Shown piece after piece: positions 24,697-32,489 of a stretch of 37,097 bases of DNA. Source of the stretch: an uncultured Pseudomonadota bacterium (GTDB lineage: Bacteria > Pseudomonadota > Gammaproteobacteria > Steroidobacterales > Steroidobacteraceae). The notes under the pieces are model-generated. The model did not search any database, had not been told where the DNA came from, and saw only the letters and a program-made list of their open reading frames with translations. The first letter of the stretch is position 1, and each line of letters begins with the position of its first letter. The position numbers and the translations under genes are program-made. The DNA lies in contig CAJACZ010000272.1 of assembly GCA_903938365.1 (NCBI GenBank), positions 1-37,097 of the forward strand. Direction: 5' to 3'.

Positions 24697-26706
24697 CTAC
24701 TGGATCGTCGGCTGCTCGATGGTGACCCGCCCGCCCGAGCCCAGTTGCGCAGACAGGAAGCGTTCCATCTGCTCGAGCATCTCGATGCGGCTCGGGCTGC
24801 GCGACAGCCAGTGGTCCTCGTTGCGCAACTTGTAGACCTCGAAAGGCTTCTGCGCCTTCTTCAGTGCGGTCTCCATGAACTCGGACTGGACGTAGGGCAC
24901 GACCGTGTCGTCCACGCCGTGCATGAGCATGACCGGGGCGCGGACCTGAGCGACCCCGCGCGCCGGCGAGAACTGCGCGACGTCCGGGTCGCTCGGCTTG
25001 CCGATGTGCTGGCGCCAGAATTTCACGACACCGGATTCGAGACCGTAGCGGTTCTCTTCCCAGCGCAGCATCTCGATGAGGTCCGAGACACCCGCCACGC
25101 TGATGGCGCAGGCGTACAGCTCAGGCGTGAAAGCCGCACCCGCCAGCGCGGCATAGCCGCCGTAGCTCGCGCCGGCGATGCAGACGCGGGTCCGGTCGGC
25201 GACGCCTTCGGCGATCAGGTGCTGCACGCCATCCGAGACGTCGTGCTGCATCAACTGGCCCCATTGCCGATAGCCCGCACGCATGTGCGCCTCACCGAAG
25301 CCCGTCGAGCCGCGGAACTGGGGCTGCAGCACCGCATACCCGCGTGAGGCGAGGAACTGTGCCCACCAGTCGAAGGCGTAGCCGCTGTCGCGCGCACGCG
25401 GGCCGCCGTGCGGCAGCACGACCAGAGGCAGGCCCCTGGCCTCGCGCCCGGGCGGCAGCGTCAGGTACGCCGGCACCTTGTAGCCATCGCGGGCCGCGTA
25501 GCTGATGTTGCGCGCTTCGCCGAGCGCCACCTTGGCCAGCTGCGGATACTCCTGGCCCACCACCTCGGCGCGGTTGGTCTGGAAGTCGACCAGCATGTAG
25601 ACACCGGGATTGGCGCGGCTCACCGCATAGGCGAGCGCCAGCCGACCATCGCGCGTGTAGCCCGAGACGCTCACGCGGCGGCCCGGCAGCGCCGCGGACA
25701 CGGCCTTGACGCGGGCTTCCGATTCACTGTCGAACCAGTGCACGCGCTGCTCGAGCCCGCCGAGCTGCACGCCCTTGAGGCTGCGGTCGTAGACGTCGCG
25801 CACGGCCCCTTCGACATCGTGTTCGGGGTCGCCGTAGAGCGGCTGGGCGCCGCTGCCGTCGAAGGGGATGGACCAGAGCCGTTCGCGCTCGCCGCCGCGC
25901 GCGCCGATGCCGAGTACGGACTGCCTGTCGCTGCCGAGCCCGATGATGCCGAAGTCGGGATCCGTGTCTTCATAGACGCTGACCCAGTCATCGCCACGCT
26001 TCACGCGCACGACCTTGCGCTGCTCCTTGCGGAAACTCTCGATACGACCCTGGACCTTGCCATCCTGGTCGACCAGCCAGCTGGAAGTATTGCGGTTGCC
26101 CTTCTCCACCACGCGCCACTTGCCGGTCGTCGTGTTGACGCTGAGCAGCGAGGAGGTGGCCGAATCCGGCGTCGCGCCCGCGGCCGCATTGTCCAGCACC
26201 GGGGCGGACATCAGCACCTCACCGGGCGCCGCGCCATGGCGCGAGACGAAACCCGCGCTGCCCGGGTAGATGCGGTTGTTGGTCTTGGCCTCGAGCAACT
26301 GGATCGAGGAGCCGTCGAGCGGGTTGATCGCGAACACCGCGCCCACCTCGGACTTCTCTTCCTGTTCGCCCTGCTGCGCCACGGTGATGGAGAAGTTCGC
26401 CAGCAGCGTCTTGTCGTCGACGAAGAACATGCCGCGCAGCTTCAGCCCCTGGTCAAAGTTGACGCGCTGGGTGATTTTGCGGGTCGTCCGGTCGAGGATC
26501 ACGATCGACACCTGCCCGGTGTTGACCGAAGAGGCCAGGAAGCGGCCGTCCAGGGAGAGCGTGACGTTGTCGATCACCGGGGTGGTGCCGAAGGCAGCGA
26601 CCGGCGGAACCGAAGCGCGGGCCGCGACGCCCCAGGCGAACAGGGTGATCGCCACAGCCCAAAGGGCCGCAATACGAGCCGAATACATAGTGTGTGTCCG
26701 TTCCAT
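24697..26706 (-). CDS. secreted S9-family prolyl oligopeptidase-like peptidase
   Basis: A 669-residue alpha/beta-hydrolase peptidase of the S9 (DPP/acylaminoacyl peptidase, S9C-like) group. An N-terminal signal segment (helix then Ala-Arg-Ala) exports it. Residues about 40-400 are a beta-propeller of irregular repeats, and the C-terminal catalytic domain carries Ser514 (AGASYGGYAAL), Asp600 (HGVDDTVVP) and His632 (RNEDHWLS). It should cleave short peptides in the periplasm. The start is ambiguous between Met codons at 26706 and 26688; neither has a strong ribosome binding site. The large TonB receptor lies next downstream (196 nt away), and the pairing of an S9 peptidase with such a receptor is typical of peptide scavenging loci. 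Confidence 0.9.
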   Translation of the reverse strand: MERTHTMYSARIAALWAVAITLFAWGVAARASVPPVAAFGTTPVIDNVTLSLDGRFLASSVNTGQVSIVILDRTTRKITQRVNFDQGLKLRGMFFVDDKTLLANFSITVAQQGEQEEKSEVGAVFAINPLDGSSIQLLEAKTNNRIYPGSAGFVSRHGAAPGEVLMSAPVLDNAAAGATPDSATSSLLSVNTTTGKWRVVEKGNRNTSSWLVDQDGKVQGRIESFRKEQRKVVRVKRGDDWVSVYEDTDPDFGIIGLGSDRQSVLGIGARGGERERLWSIPFDGSGAQPLYGDPEHDVEGAVRDVYDRSLKGVQLGGLEQRVHWFDSESEARVKAVSAALPGRRVSVSGYTRDGRLALAYAVSRANPGVYMLVDFQTNRAEVVGQEYPQLAKVALGEARNISYAARDGYKVPAYLTLPPGREARGLPLVVLPHGGPRARDSGYAFDWWAQFLASRGYAVLQPQFRGSTGFGEAHMRAGYRQWGQLMQHDVSDGVQHLIAEGVADRTRVCIAGASYGGYAALAGAAFTPELYACAISVAGVSDLIEMLRWEENRYGLESGVVKFWRQHIGKPSDPDVAQFSPARGVAQVRAPVMLMHGVDDTVVPYVQSEFMETALKKAQKPFEVYKLRNEDHWLSRSPSRIEMLEQMERFLSAQLGSGGRVTIEQPTIQ

Positions 26707-26750
26707 GGCCAAACCTGAAACCGATTCTAGCGGCACAAGGGGGGGCCGGA

Positions 26751-27308
26751 TCAACGGCCGAATTCGCAGTAGCTCTCGCGCTCGACCATGTCGAAGGTGA
26801 AGATGAACTTCGCCATGCCCGTCAGCACCGCCATGGTGACCCCCAGTTCCACGATCTGGGCGTCCGGGAAATGCTGCCGCAAGTCGGCGTAGAGCTCCGC
26901 GGACAGCACGCCGCCCGGATTGCCCAGCGACATCTCCCCGGCGAGCCGCAGCGCGGCACGTTCGGCGCCGCTCCAGCAGGCCGCTCCCGGATCGTCGATG
27001 GCGGACAGCTGCAGTTCGGTGAGGCCCGCCGCCAGGGCATCCAGGCGGTTGCCGCGGTTGCAGAAAGCGCAGCCGTGCAGGGTCGACAGGCGGAAGCGCA
27101 CCAGCTCCTTGATCGCCACGGGGACCGCCCCACCGTAAAACACCCGCCTGTAGAAATCGCCGTACCAGTCGAACACATCCGGGGCGTGGCCCATCACGCC
27201 GATGAAAGTGCCGTCGCCACGGATGCTCACGGCGCGATCGTGGGAGCAGCGCATCGCCTCGGGAAGTTCGTCCCGCTCGAGCGGACGGATGAACGGGTCA
27301 GGCTTCAT
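26751..27308 (-). CDS. AhpD/carboxymuconolactone decarboxylase-like protein
   Basis: A 185-residue AhpD-like alkylhydroperoxidase fold protein. It has the Glu68-x11-Cys80-x2-Cys83 core (IKELVRFRLSTLHGCAFC), which supports thiol-disulfide peroxidase chemistry. The proton-relay His four residues after the second Cys is Asn87 here (CNRGN), so classic AhpD activity may be reduced or altered. The flanking helices (MGHAPDVFDWYGDFYRRVFYGG, and ITVAVLTG-like MAVLTGMAKFIFTF) match the family. The ATG at 27308 is preferred over 27392, which would cover the start of the divergent MFS gene. It lies 44 nt upstream of the S9 peptidase gene on the same strand, and they may be co-transcribed. Confidence 0.82.
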   Translation of the reverse strand: MKPDPFIRPLERDELPEAMRCSHDRAVSIRGDGTFIGVMGHAPDVFDWYGDFYRRVFYGGAVPVAIKELVRFRLSTLHGCAFCNRGNRLDALAAGLTELQLSAIDDPGAACWSGAERAALRLAGEMSLGNPGGVLSAELYADLRQHFPDAQIVELGVTMAVLTGMAKFIFTFDMVERESYCEFGR

Positions 27309-27390
27309 GGGGTGGACTCTCGCTCGGTCGGCGCAGGCGTGCGCGGGTCGACGCGTATACTGCACCTCCCTTGGCAACTGCTGGAAGGCC

Positions 27391-28569
27391 ATGCCTCAGG
27401 TCTGGCTGCTGACCCTCGCGCAGGCCCTCGCGGCCTGCGGCACCATCGTCCTGATCTCTTTCGCGGGGATCGTGGGCACGCGGATCGCACCGCAAGCCTT
27501 CCTGGCCACCCTCCCGCTGTCATGCTCGGTGCTGGGCGTGGCCGCGACCTCCATCCCCGCCGCACTGCTGATGCAGCGCATCGGCCGCAAGCGCGCCTTC
27601 ATCGGCAGCGCCTGCCTGGCGGCCCTCGGCGCGCTGCTCGCCGCCTGGAGCATCGCCCACGCTGCCTTCTGGGGCCTGTGCCTGGCGGCCGTGTTCCTCG
27701 GCGCCAACATGGCCTTCGTGCACCAGTACCGGTTCGCCGCTGCCGAATTCGTGCCCGCGGACGGCGCAGGCCGGGCAGTGGCCACCGTGATGATCGGGAC
27801 GCTGGTCGCGGCGCTCGTGGGGCCCACGCTGGGACAGACCGTGCGCCACCTCAACGACTGGCCCGAGTACACCGGAAGCTTCGTGGTGCTGGCCGGGCTC
27901 TGCCTGGCAGCCGCCCTGGTCCTGACCCGGCTCGAGACGCTGCCTGCGCCGGCGCGCACCGAGCGTGGTCAACAAGTGCCGCTGCGCACGATCTTCGCGC
28001 GGCCGGCGTTCCGTTTCGCGGTGCTGTGCGGCCTGGCGTCGTACGCGGTAATGAGTTTCATCATGACCGCGACCCCATTGAGCATGCACGTGCATGACGG
28101 GTTCTCGAGCAGCGCCACGACGCTGGTGATCACGGCACACCTGCTCGGCATGTACCTGCCCTCGCTGGTCAGTCCGCTGATCATCGATCGCCTCGGCCCA
28201 GTACGCATGATCCAGGCCGGGGTGCTGATCAACCTCGCCTGCGTCGCGATCAGCGCCTTCGTCGGGCACGCCTTCGCGCACTACTTCACGGCGCTGGTGC
28301 TGCTGGGGCTGGGATGGAACCTGATGTTCGTCGCAGCCACCACGCTGCTGACGCAGAGTTACCGGCCGGAGGAGCGTTTCCGCGCCCAGGGCTTCAACGA
28401 CTTCGCGGTCTTCGGCTCGCAGGCCATGGCCTCACTGCTCGCGGGCACGGCCATCGAGACCCTCGGCTGGCAAGCCTTGAACCTCGCGACCGTGCCGCTG
28501 CTGCTGTGGGTGCTGTGGCGCCTGCACCGGATGAGCCTTCAGCCCAGCGAACCGATCGGCCCCGGGTAA
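27391..28569 (+). CDS. MFS transporter
   Basis: A 392-residue major facilitator protein with 12 predicted membrane helices. The loop 2-3 motif is [13 protein letters not shown], which follows the usual Gly-Arg-[Lys/Arg] pattern. The halves are joined by a cytosolic loop, [24 protein letters not shown] second copy of the loop signature ([14 protein letters not shown]) sits at the start of the second half. GGAAGG just before the ATG at 27391 sets the start. It is divergent from the AhpD-like gene (82 bp between starts), which suggests shared control. Its 3' end overlaps the convergent carbonic anhydrase gene by 31 bp. Substrate not predictable. Confidence 0.85.
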   Translation: MPQVWLLTLAQALAACGTIVLISFAGIVGTRIAPQAFLATLPLSCSVLGVAATSIPAALLMQRIGRKRAFIGSACLAALGALLAAWSIAHAAFWGLCLAAVFLGANMAFVHQYRFAAAEFVPADGAGRAVATVMIGTLVAALVGPTLGQTVRHLNDWPEYTGSFVVLAGLCLAAALVLTRLETLPAPARTERGQQVPLRTIFARPAFRFAVLCGLASYAVMSFIMTATPLSMHVHDGFSSSATTLVITAHLLGMYLPSLVSPLIIDRLGPVRMIQAGVLINLACVAISAFVGHAFAHYFTALVLLGLGWNLMFVAATTLLTQSYRPEERFRAQGFNDFAVFGSQAMASLLAGTAIETLGWQALNLATVPLLLWVLWRLHRMSLQPSEPIGPG

Positions 28570-29198
28570 GTCACTTCCTCGAGCAGTCCCGTATCGACGT
28601 CGTAGATGAAACCCCGCACCGTCACGGCGTCCGGCCCGTGGGCCGGAATCCAGGGATGGTTGAGGATCGTCGCAATGCCACGGCGCACATCCCAGGCCAG
28701 CCGCTCGATGTTCCGTGCGTCACGCGGCGCGTCCAGCGGCTCGAGCGCCCCCCGGAAGGCATGGAAAGCCGACGGGCTGGCCGACGACACATGCGTGCTG
28801 ACGAACTCGCGTCCCGTGGCCTGGCCGAGCAGCTTCCCGGCTGCAGCATCGCCTTCGAGGCCGAGTTTCAGCAGATCATCGGTGAAAGCCAGCATGCCGC
28901 AGCGCGTGTGATGCACGAGGATGATCTCGTTCGTGTTCAGCAGGTGATGCGAGATGATCAGGCTGCGGATCGCATCCTCGCTGACCACGCCCCCCGCGTT
29001 GCGGATGATGTGCGCCTCGCCGGTCTGCAGGCCGAGCAGGTCCTCGATGTCGAGCCGGGCGTCCATGCAGCCGACCACGGCGACCCGACGCGCAGGCTGG
29101 ATGGCCTGGGGGCCGGGATGGCGGGCCGCATGCACGGCTTCGCCCTTCGCATAGCGGGCATTGTTCTCGAGCAGCTGGTCGGTGAACGACTGGGCCAT
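28539..29198 (-). CDS. beta-class carbonic anhydrase
   Basis: A 219-residue beta-carbonic anhydrase. The zinc ligands Cys44, His97 and Cys100 and the catalytic Asp46-x-Arg48 dyad are visible in [10 protein letters not shown] and [16 protein letters not shown] at 64-70 is the usual substrate-side strand. It interconverts CO2 and bicarbonate in the cytosol. GGAGG eight bases upstream fixes the ATG at 29198. The last 31 bp of the gene lie antisense over the end of the MFS transporter gene. Downstream of aroD on the same strand (90 nt gap), but an operon with aroD is uncertain. Confidence 0.93.
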   Translation of the reverse strand: MAQSFTDQLLENNARYAKGEAVHAARHPGPQAIQPARRVAVVGCMDARLDIEDLLGLQTGEAHIIRNAGGVVSEDAIRSLIISHHLLNTNEIILVHHTRCGMLAFTDDLLKLGLEGDAAAGKLLGQATGREFVSTHVSSASPSAFHAFRGALEPLDAPRDARNIERLAWDVRRGIATILNHPWIPAHGPDAVTVRGFIYDVDTGLLEEVTYPGPIGSLG

Positions 29199-29288
29199 GG
29201 GCAGATCCTCCGGGTAGGTGGCCGGAGTCTGCCGGGGATGCCGCTGGCCGGAGCTAACTTTCCGCCAGCTCCTTAGAACCAACGGTTA

Positions 29289-30098
29289 TCAGCCGCCGTA
29301 CCGCCGCAGGGTCTCGAGCATCGGCAGCAGTTCGGCGAGCGGAATCTGCCCCGGCGCAGAGGCCACTGCGCCCGAGGCGAAGGTGAGACCGGAACCGAAC
29401 CGGGAGCCGAAAACACGCGTCACGAGCCCCAGCGGCCCCATCGCCATGCTGACCAGCGGAATCGACAGCTCGCGGGCCGCGCGCTCGGTGGCGTCGAGCA
29501 GCACGAGGACATCCCCGGCGCAGCGCGGCATCACGGCGACCTTGGCCACGTCGGCACCGAGCGCCGCGGCGTGGCGGAACCGCGCCAGCAGTTCCTCCGC
29601 CGGGGGCGTGGCCGAAAAATCATGCGAGGACAGGATCACTCTGGTGTCGCTCGGGCGGCATGCGGCCTGGATCCCGCGGAGCTGGCCGACCTGGCAGGCC
29701 ATCTCGACGTCCACGAATGCGGCGTCGCCCGTGGCGCCGACGGACGCGATGAGCGCGCTGGCCCGGGCCTCACCGAGGCCGGTGTCGCGACCTCCCTCCC
29801 GCAGCGAACGCAGGGTGAACAGCAACGGGGTCGCACCCAGCAGGAGCCTGAGCCGGACGGCGGCGGCCAGCACCGCGGCCTCGTCCGCGACGGCGTCGAA
29901 AAAATCAGCGCGCCATTCGATCAGGTCCGGTCCCTGGGCGAGCAGCTGCGCGGCCTCCGCCTCCAGCTCCGGCAGGGTCCGCGCGAGCAGCGATACACAT
30001 ACTCCGGGCATGCGGACACCGCCCAGCGGGCCGGCGCGCGACACCAGGCGACGGGCGGGACTCGGCATGGGGGAGACCAGGGAATCTGCGGACGACAT
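29289..30098 (-). CDS. aroD: type I 3-dehydroquinate dehydratase
   Basis: A 269-residue class I dehydroquinase, which dehydrates 3-dehydroquinate through a Schiff base in the shikimate pathway. The catalytic Lys186 (DVAKVAVMP) and His159 (LSSHDFS) are in place. So are Glu61-Trp-Arg63 (EWRADFF), Arg228 in GPLGLVTRVFGSRFGSGLTF, and SAPGQ (247-251). These cover the full active site. Length and order match E. coli AroD (252). The start was set at 30098; an alternative Met at 30068 would remove ten unconserved residues, and neither has a clear ribosome binding site. It is divergent from the PucC-like gene, and the tandem operators at 30183-30226 lie 85-128 nt upstream of its start. Most gammaproteobacteria use either AroD or AroQ; which others are present here is unknown. 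Confidence 0.9.
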   Translation of the reverse strand: MSSADSLVSPMPSPARRLVSRAGPLGGVRMPGVCVSLLARTLPELEAEAAQLLAQGPDLIEWRADFFDAVADEAAVLAAAVRLRLLLGATPLLFTLRSLREGGRDTGLGEARASALIASVGATGDAAFVDVEMACQVGQLRGIQAACRPSDTRVILSSHDFSATPPAEELLARFRHAAALGADVAKVAVMPRCAGDVLVLLDATERAARELSIPLVSMAMGPLGLVTRVFGSRFGSGLTFASGAVASAPGQIPLAELLPMLETLRRYGG

Positions 30099-30181
30099 AA
30101 GACAAATTCTAGCGAACACGGGGGTCGATGGCAGCTCCGTTGCGCCCCCGGGAGAGCGGAACGACACCCCGCTCGGGGTCT

Positions 30182-30209
30182 ATGTCATTTCCTGAAGACA
30201 CGCTATCAT
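30182..30209 (+). promoter_or_regulatory. predicted sigma70-type promoter of the PucC-like gene
   Basis: ATGTCA (30182-30187, 4 of 6 to TTGACA) and TATCAT (30204-30209, 5 of 6 to TATAAT) are separated by 16 bp. The -35 hexamer lies inside the first TGTC-N10-GACA palindrome. The -10 hexamer fills the gap between the two palindromes and touches the second. Binding of a dimer to either palindrome would block polymerase. A transcript would start near 30216, within the second palindrome, about 30 nt before the ATG. Confidence 0.55.
30183..30200. promoter_or_regulatory. CrtJ/PpsR-type operator, site 1
   Basis: TGTC-N10-GACA, matching all fixed bases of the TGT-N12-ACA consensus bound by CrtJ/PpsR, the redox-responsive repressors of photosynthesis genes. 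It overlaps the predicted -35 element of the PucC-like gene. The identity of the binding regulator is inferred; no ppsR gene is in the window. Confidence 0.7.
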
Positions 30210-30226
30210 GTCAACTTGAAGTGACA
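30209..30226. promoter_or_regulatory. CrtJ/PpsR-type operator, site 2
   Basis: A second TGTC-N10-GACA with all eight fixed bases, starting exactly 8 bp after site 1 ends. Two palindromes 8 bp apart are the known arrangement for cooperative CrtJ binding at the bchC promoter of Rhodobacter capsulatus. It also overlaps a perfect 7-1-7 palindrome (30217-30231), so a different regulator could use part of it. Confidence 0.7.
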
Positions 30227-30231
30227 CTTCA
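30217..30231. promoter_or_regulatory. perfect palindrome TGAAGTG-A-CACTTCA before the ribosome binding site
   Basis: A 15-bp odd palindrome with 7-bp arms and a single central base. It overlaps the right half of operator site 2 and reaches the first base of the AGGAGG at 30231-30236. It could be a third operator, or a short leader structure near the ribosome binding site if transcription starts at or before 30216. The arm TCCTGAAG at 30190-30197 is also repeated inverted at 30227-30234. Confidence 0.4.
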
Positions 30232-30244
30232 GGAGGCCGTCGTC

Positions 30245-31615
30245 ATGTGGAACGCTGCGAGCATAGCCCTGCGGACATTTCGAATCGCACTGCCGAAAGT
30301 CGGCGTGGGCTGGATGTTTGCCCTCCTGACCATCGACTTCAACCGCATCTCGATCGTCGAACTCGGCATTTCGGCGATCATCGTGACCGGCCTGCTGTCG
30401 GTGCACTATTTCCTGTCGCCGTTCCAGGTGGTCATCGGTCGCTTCGCCGACACGCATCCCATCCTCGGTTACCGCCGCACGCCCTACCTGCTCGCCGCGA
30501 GCGCGCTCGCCAGCCTGCTGTTCCTGGCACTGCCCTCGGCCGCACACGGCGTCGCCGAAGGCTCGATCGCCTGGCTCGCCGCCACCATCCTGCTGTTCGT
30601 GCTGTTCGGCCTGTGCATGGCGACGATCGGTGACTCCTATCACTCGCTCATCGCAGAGGTCACGACCGAGCGCACCCGCGGCGGCGTGATCGCCGTCGTA
30701 TGGATCACGATGATCCTCAGCACGATCATCGCCGCGGTCACGATGAACAAGATCCGGCCGGTGTACACGCCTGAGGCCATGCAGACTCTCTACAACCTCA
30801 CCCCGTTCATCGTCATCGGCTGCGCGCTCGTCGGCATCTGGGGCATCGAGAAGCGGATGAACCCCGAAGAGATGCGGGCCAGCCTGCAGCAGGCCAGGCT
30901 CGCCGCGCCGCCGGGCAATCCGCTGGTCGTGGCCTGGCGCACCCTGCAGGGCAACCCGGAAACCCGTTCCTTCTTCCTGTTCGTGTTCATCTCGATCTTC
31001 GCCATCTTCCTGCAGGACAACATCCTTGAGGTCTTCGGCGCCGAGGTGTTCGGCATGACCGTAGCCGAGACCACGCGCTTCCAGCCCACCTGGGGTTCAG
31101 GCGTGCTGCTCGGCATGATCGTGATGGGCATTGCGAGCGTGAAGCTCTCGATTTCCAAGCGCGCCATCGTCATCGCAGGCTGCATCGGCACCTCGATCGG
31201 CATGGTCACACTGGCATCGGCCTCAGTCTTCGGGATCCGCGAGCTGGTACTGCCGGCGCTGTTCGGGATGGGCCTGTTCACGGGCGTATTCAACATCGGC
31301 GCGCTGTCGCTGATGATGGAAATGACCGTTCCGGGTGCCACCGGACTCTTCATGGGCCTCTGGGGCACTGCGCAGACCATGGCACAGGGCATGGCGTCCA
31401 TCGGCAGCGGCATCCTTCACACCACTCTGGTCAAGGGCGGCGTGTTGCCGCCGGCCATCGCCTACGGGGCCATCTTTGGTGTCGAGGCGGTCGCGCTGCT
31501 GGTTGGCGCGGCGCTGGTGGTCGGCGTCAGTATCCTCCGCTTCCGCGCGGCCCATAGCGGCGCGCTGTCGCGGGCGGACCTCACGCGCGCCATGGACGCG
31601 GGCTCGACGGCCTGA
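30245..31615 (+). CDS. PucC/BCD-family MFS protein (bacteriochlorophyll delivery-like)
   Basis: A 456-residue, 12-helix membrane protein of the BCD branch of the MFS, which includes PucC and LhaA, needed for light-harvesting complex assembly. Branch-typical blocks are ALLTIDFNRISIVELGISA (about 25-43), LSPFQVVIGRFADTHPILGYRRTPY (about 58-82), and VPGATGLFMGLWGTAQTMAQG (about 362-382). AGGAGG eight bases before the ATG at 30245 fixes the start; the upstream ATGs at 30128 and 30182 would read through the operators. Two CrtJ/PpsR-like operators cover its promoter. No light-harvesting (puf/puc), bch or crt genes are in the window. Some PucC-family genes occur outside photosynthesis clusters, so pigment handling is likely but not shown. 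The next gene, a methyltransferase, starts 22 nt downstream. Confidence 0.85.
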   Translation: MWNAASIALRTFRIALPKVGVGWMFALLTIDFNRISIVELGISAIIVTGLLSVHYFLSPFQVVIGRFADTHPILGYRRTPYLLAASALASLLFLALPSAAHGVAEGSIAWLAATILLFVLFGLCMATIGDSYHSLIAEVTTERTRGGVIAVVWITMILSTIIAAVTMNKIRPVYTPEAMQTLYNLTPFIVIGCALVGIWGIEKRMNPEEMRASLQQARLAAPPGNPLVVAWRTLQGNPETRSFFLFVFISIFAIFLQDNILEVFGAEVFGMTVAETTRFQPTWGSGVLLGMIVMGIASVKLSISKRAIVIAGCIGTSIGMVTLASASVFGIRELVLPALFGMGLFTGVFNIGALSLMMEMTVPGATGLFMGLWGTAQTMAQGMASIGSGILHTTLVKGGVLPPAIAYGAIFGVEAVALLVGAALVVGVSILRFRAAHSGALSRADLTRAMDAGSTA

Positions 31616-31637
31616 ACGCCCCCCGAAGCCCGATGCC

Positions 31638-32489
31638 ATGAGCGACGCGAAACTCGATTTCTCCTTCGACGCGCGGGTCGCCGTCCAGTACGACGAACTG
31701 CGCGGACACCCGCCGGAGGTCTCGCGCGCCATCGGTGCCGCGGTGCTCCGCGAGGTGGGCCCGATGTCCCGCATGCTCGAACTCGGCATCGGCACGGGGC
31801 GCATCGCCCTGCCCGTAGCCGCGGCCGGATGCCGCGTGGTCGGCATCGACCTCTCCGCCGAAATGCTCGATGCACTGCGCCGGCAGCTCCCCGGCCACGC
31901 CGGCGAGCCCATCGACCTGGTCCGGGGCGACATCGCGGTCCTGCCCTTCCGCGCCGCCACCTTCGATGCCGCCATGGCCACGCACATCCTGCACCTCGTG
32001 CCGGACTGGAAGTCCGTCCTGGGCCGTCTCGCCGAAGTGCTGCGCCCGGGCGGTGCGATCCTGCTCGGTCGTGACTGGGTGGACCCCGCCTCGATGGCGG
32101 GCAGGATCCGCATGGCGTTCCGCCAGGCCGTCATGGCCGCGGGATTCCACACCGCGGCGCCCGCGGGCGGCAAACCGCTGCACGAGGCGCTGCTCAGCGT
32201 GGGCGCGAGCCCGGTCCATGCCGGACCCGGGGAGCTCGTCGCAGCCGAGTGGCAGGCAGAGGTCAGCCCCGCCCAGGTGCTGCAGGGCATCCGCTCACGC
32301 GACGATGCAGAAAGCTGGGTGCTCCCGGACGAGATCCTCGAACCGGTCTCGGCGCAGCTCGATGAGTTCGCGGCCCGGGAGTGGGCAGAGCCCGAACGCC
32401 CGCAGGTCGTGCTGCGGCGTTTCCTGATCTCGGTCTACCGCAACGGCGGCGCGCCCCCTACGCCGGCGGTCGCCCCGGCGGCACCCTGA
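31638..32489 (+). CDS. class I SAM-dependent methyltransferase
   Basis: A 283-residue methyltransferase with the SAM-binding motif I MLELGIGTGRIALP (46-59). The acidic residue after strand 2 is Asp71 in VVGIDLS, motif II/III is DIAVLPFRAATFDAAMATHILHLV, and the post-motif region is LRPGGAILLGRD. The acceptor is unknown: the C-terminal half has no recognisable small-molecule domain. It is not recognisable as BchM or UbiE. It starts 22 nt after the PucC-like gene and is probably in its operon, so it may fall under the same control. Its last 32 bp overlap the convergent hydroxylase gene. Confidence 0.85.
   Translation: MSDAKLDFSFDARVAVQYDELRGHPPEVSRAIGAAVLREVGPMSRMLELGIGTGRIALPVAAAGCRVVGIDLSAEMLDALRRQLPGHAGEPIDLVRGDIAVLPFRAATFDAAMATHILHLVPDWKSVLGRLAEVLRPGGAILLGRDWVDPASMAGRIRMAFRQAVMAAGFHTAAPAGGKPLHEALLSVGASPVHAGPGELVAAEWQAEVSPAQVLQGIRSRDDAESWVLPDEILEPVSAQLDEFAAREWAEPERPQVVLRRFLISVYRNGGAPPTPAVAPAAP

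Noticed and set aside
19321-24725. Very long plus-strand frames (656 and 1021 codons) over both TonB receptors
   Set aside because: The minus-strand receptors have signal peptides, plug motifs and terminal Phe, and a terminator; the plus frames have none of these.
30128-30244. Upstream start codons (30128, 30182) for the PucC-like gene
   Set aside because: They would translate through the operators and promoter; AGGAGG eight bases before the ATG at 30245 and the family N-terminus both favour that start.
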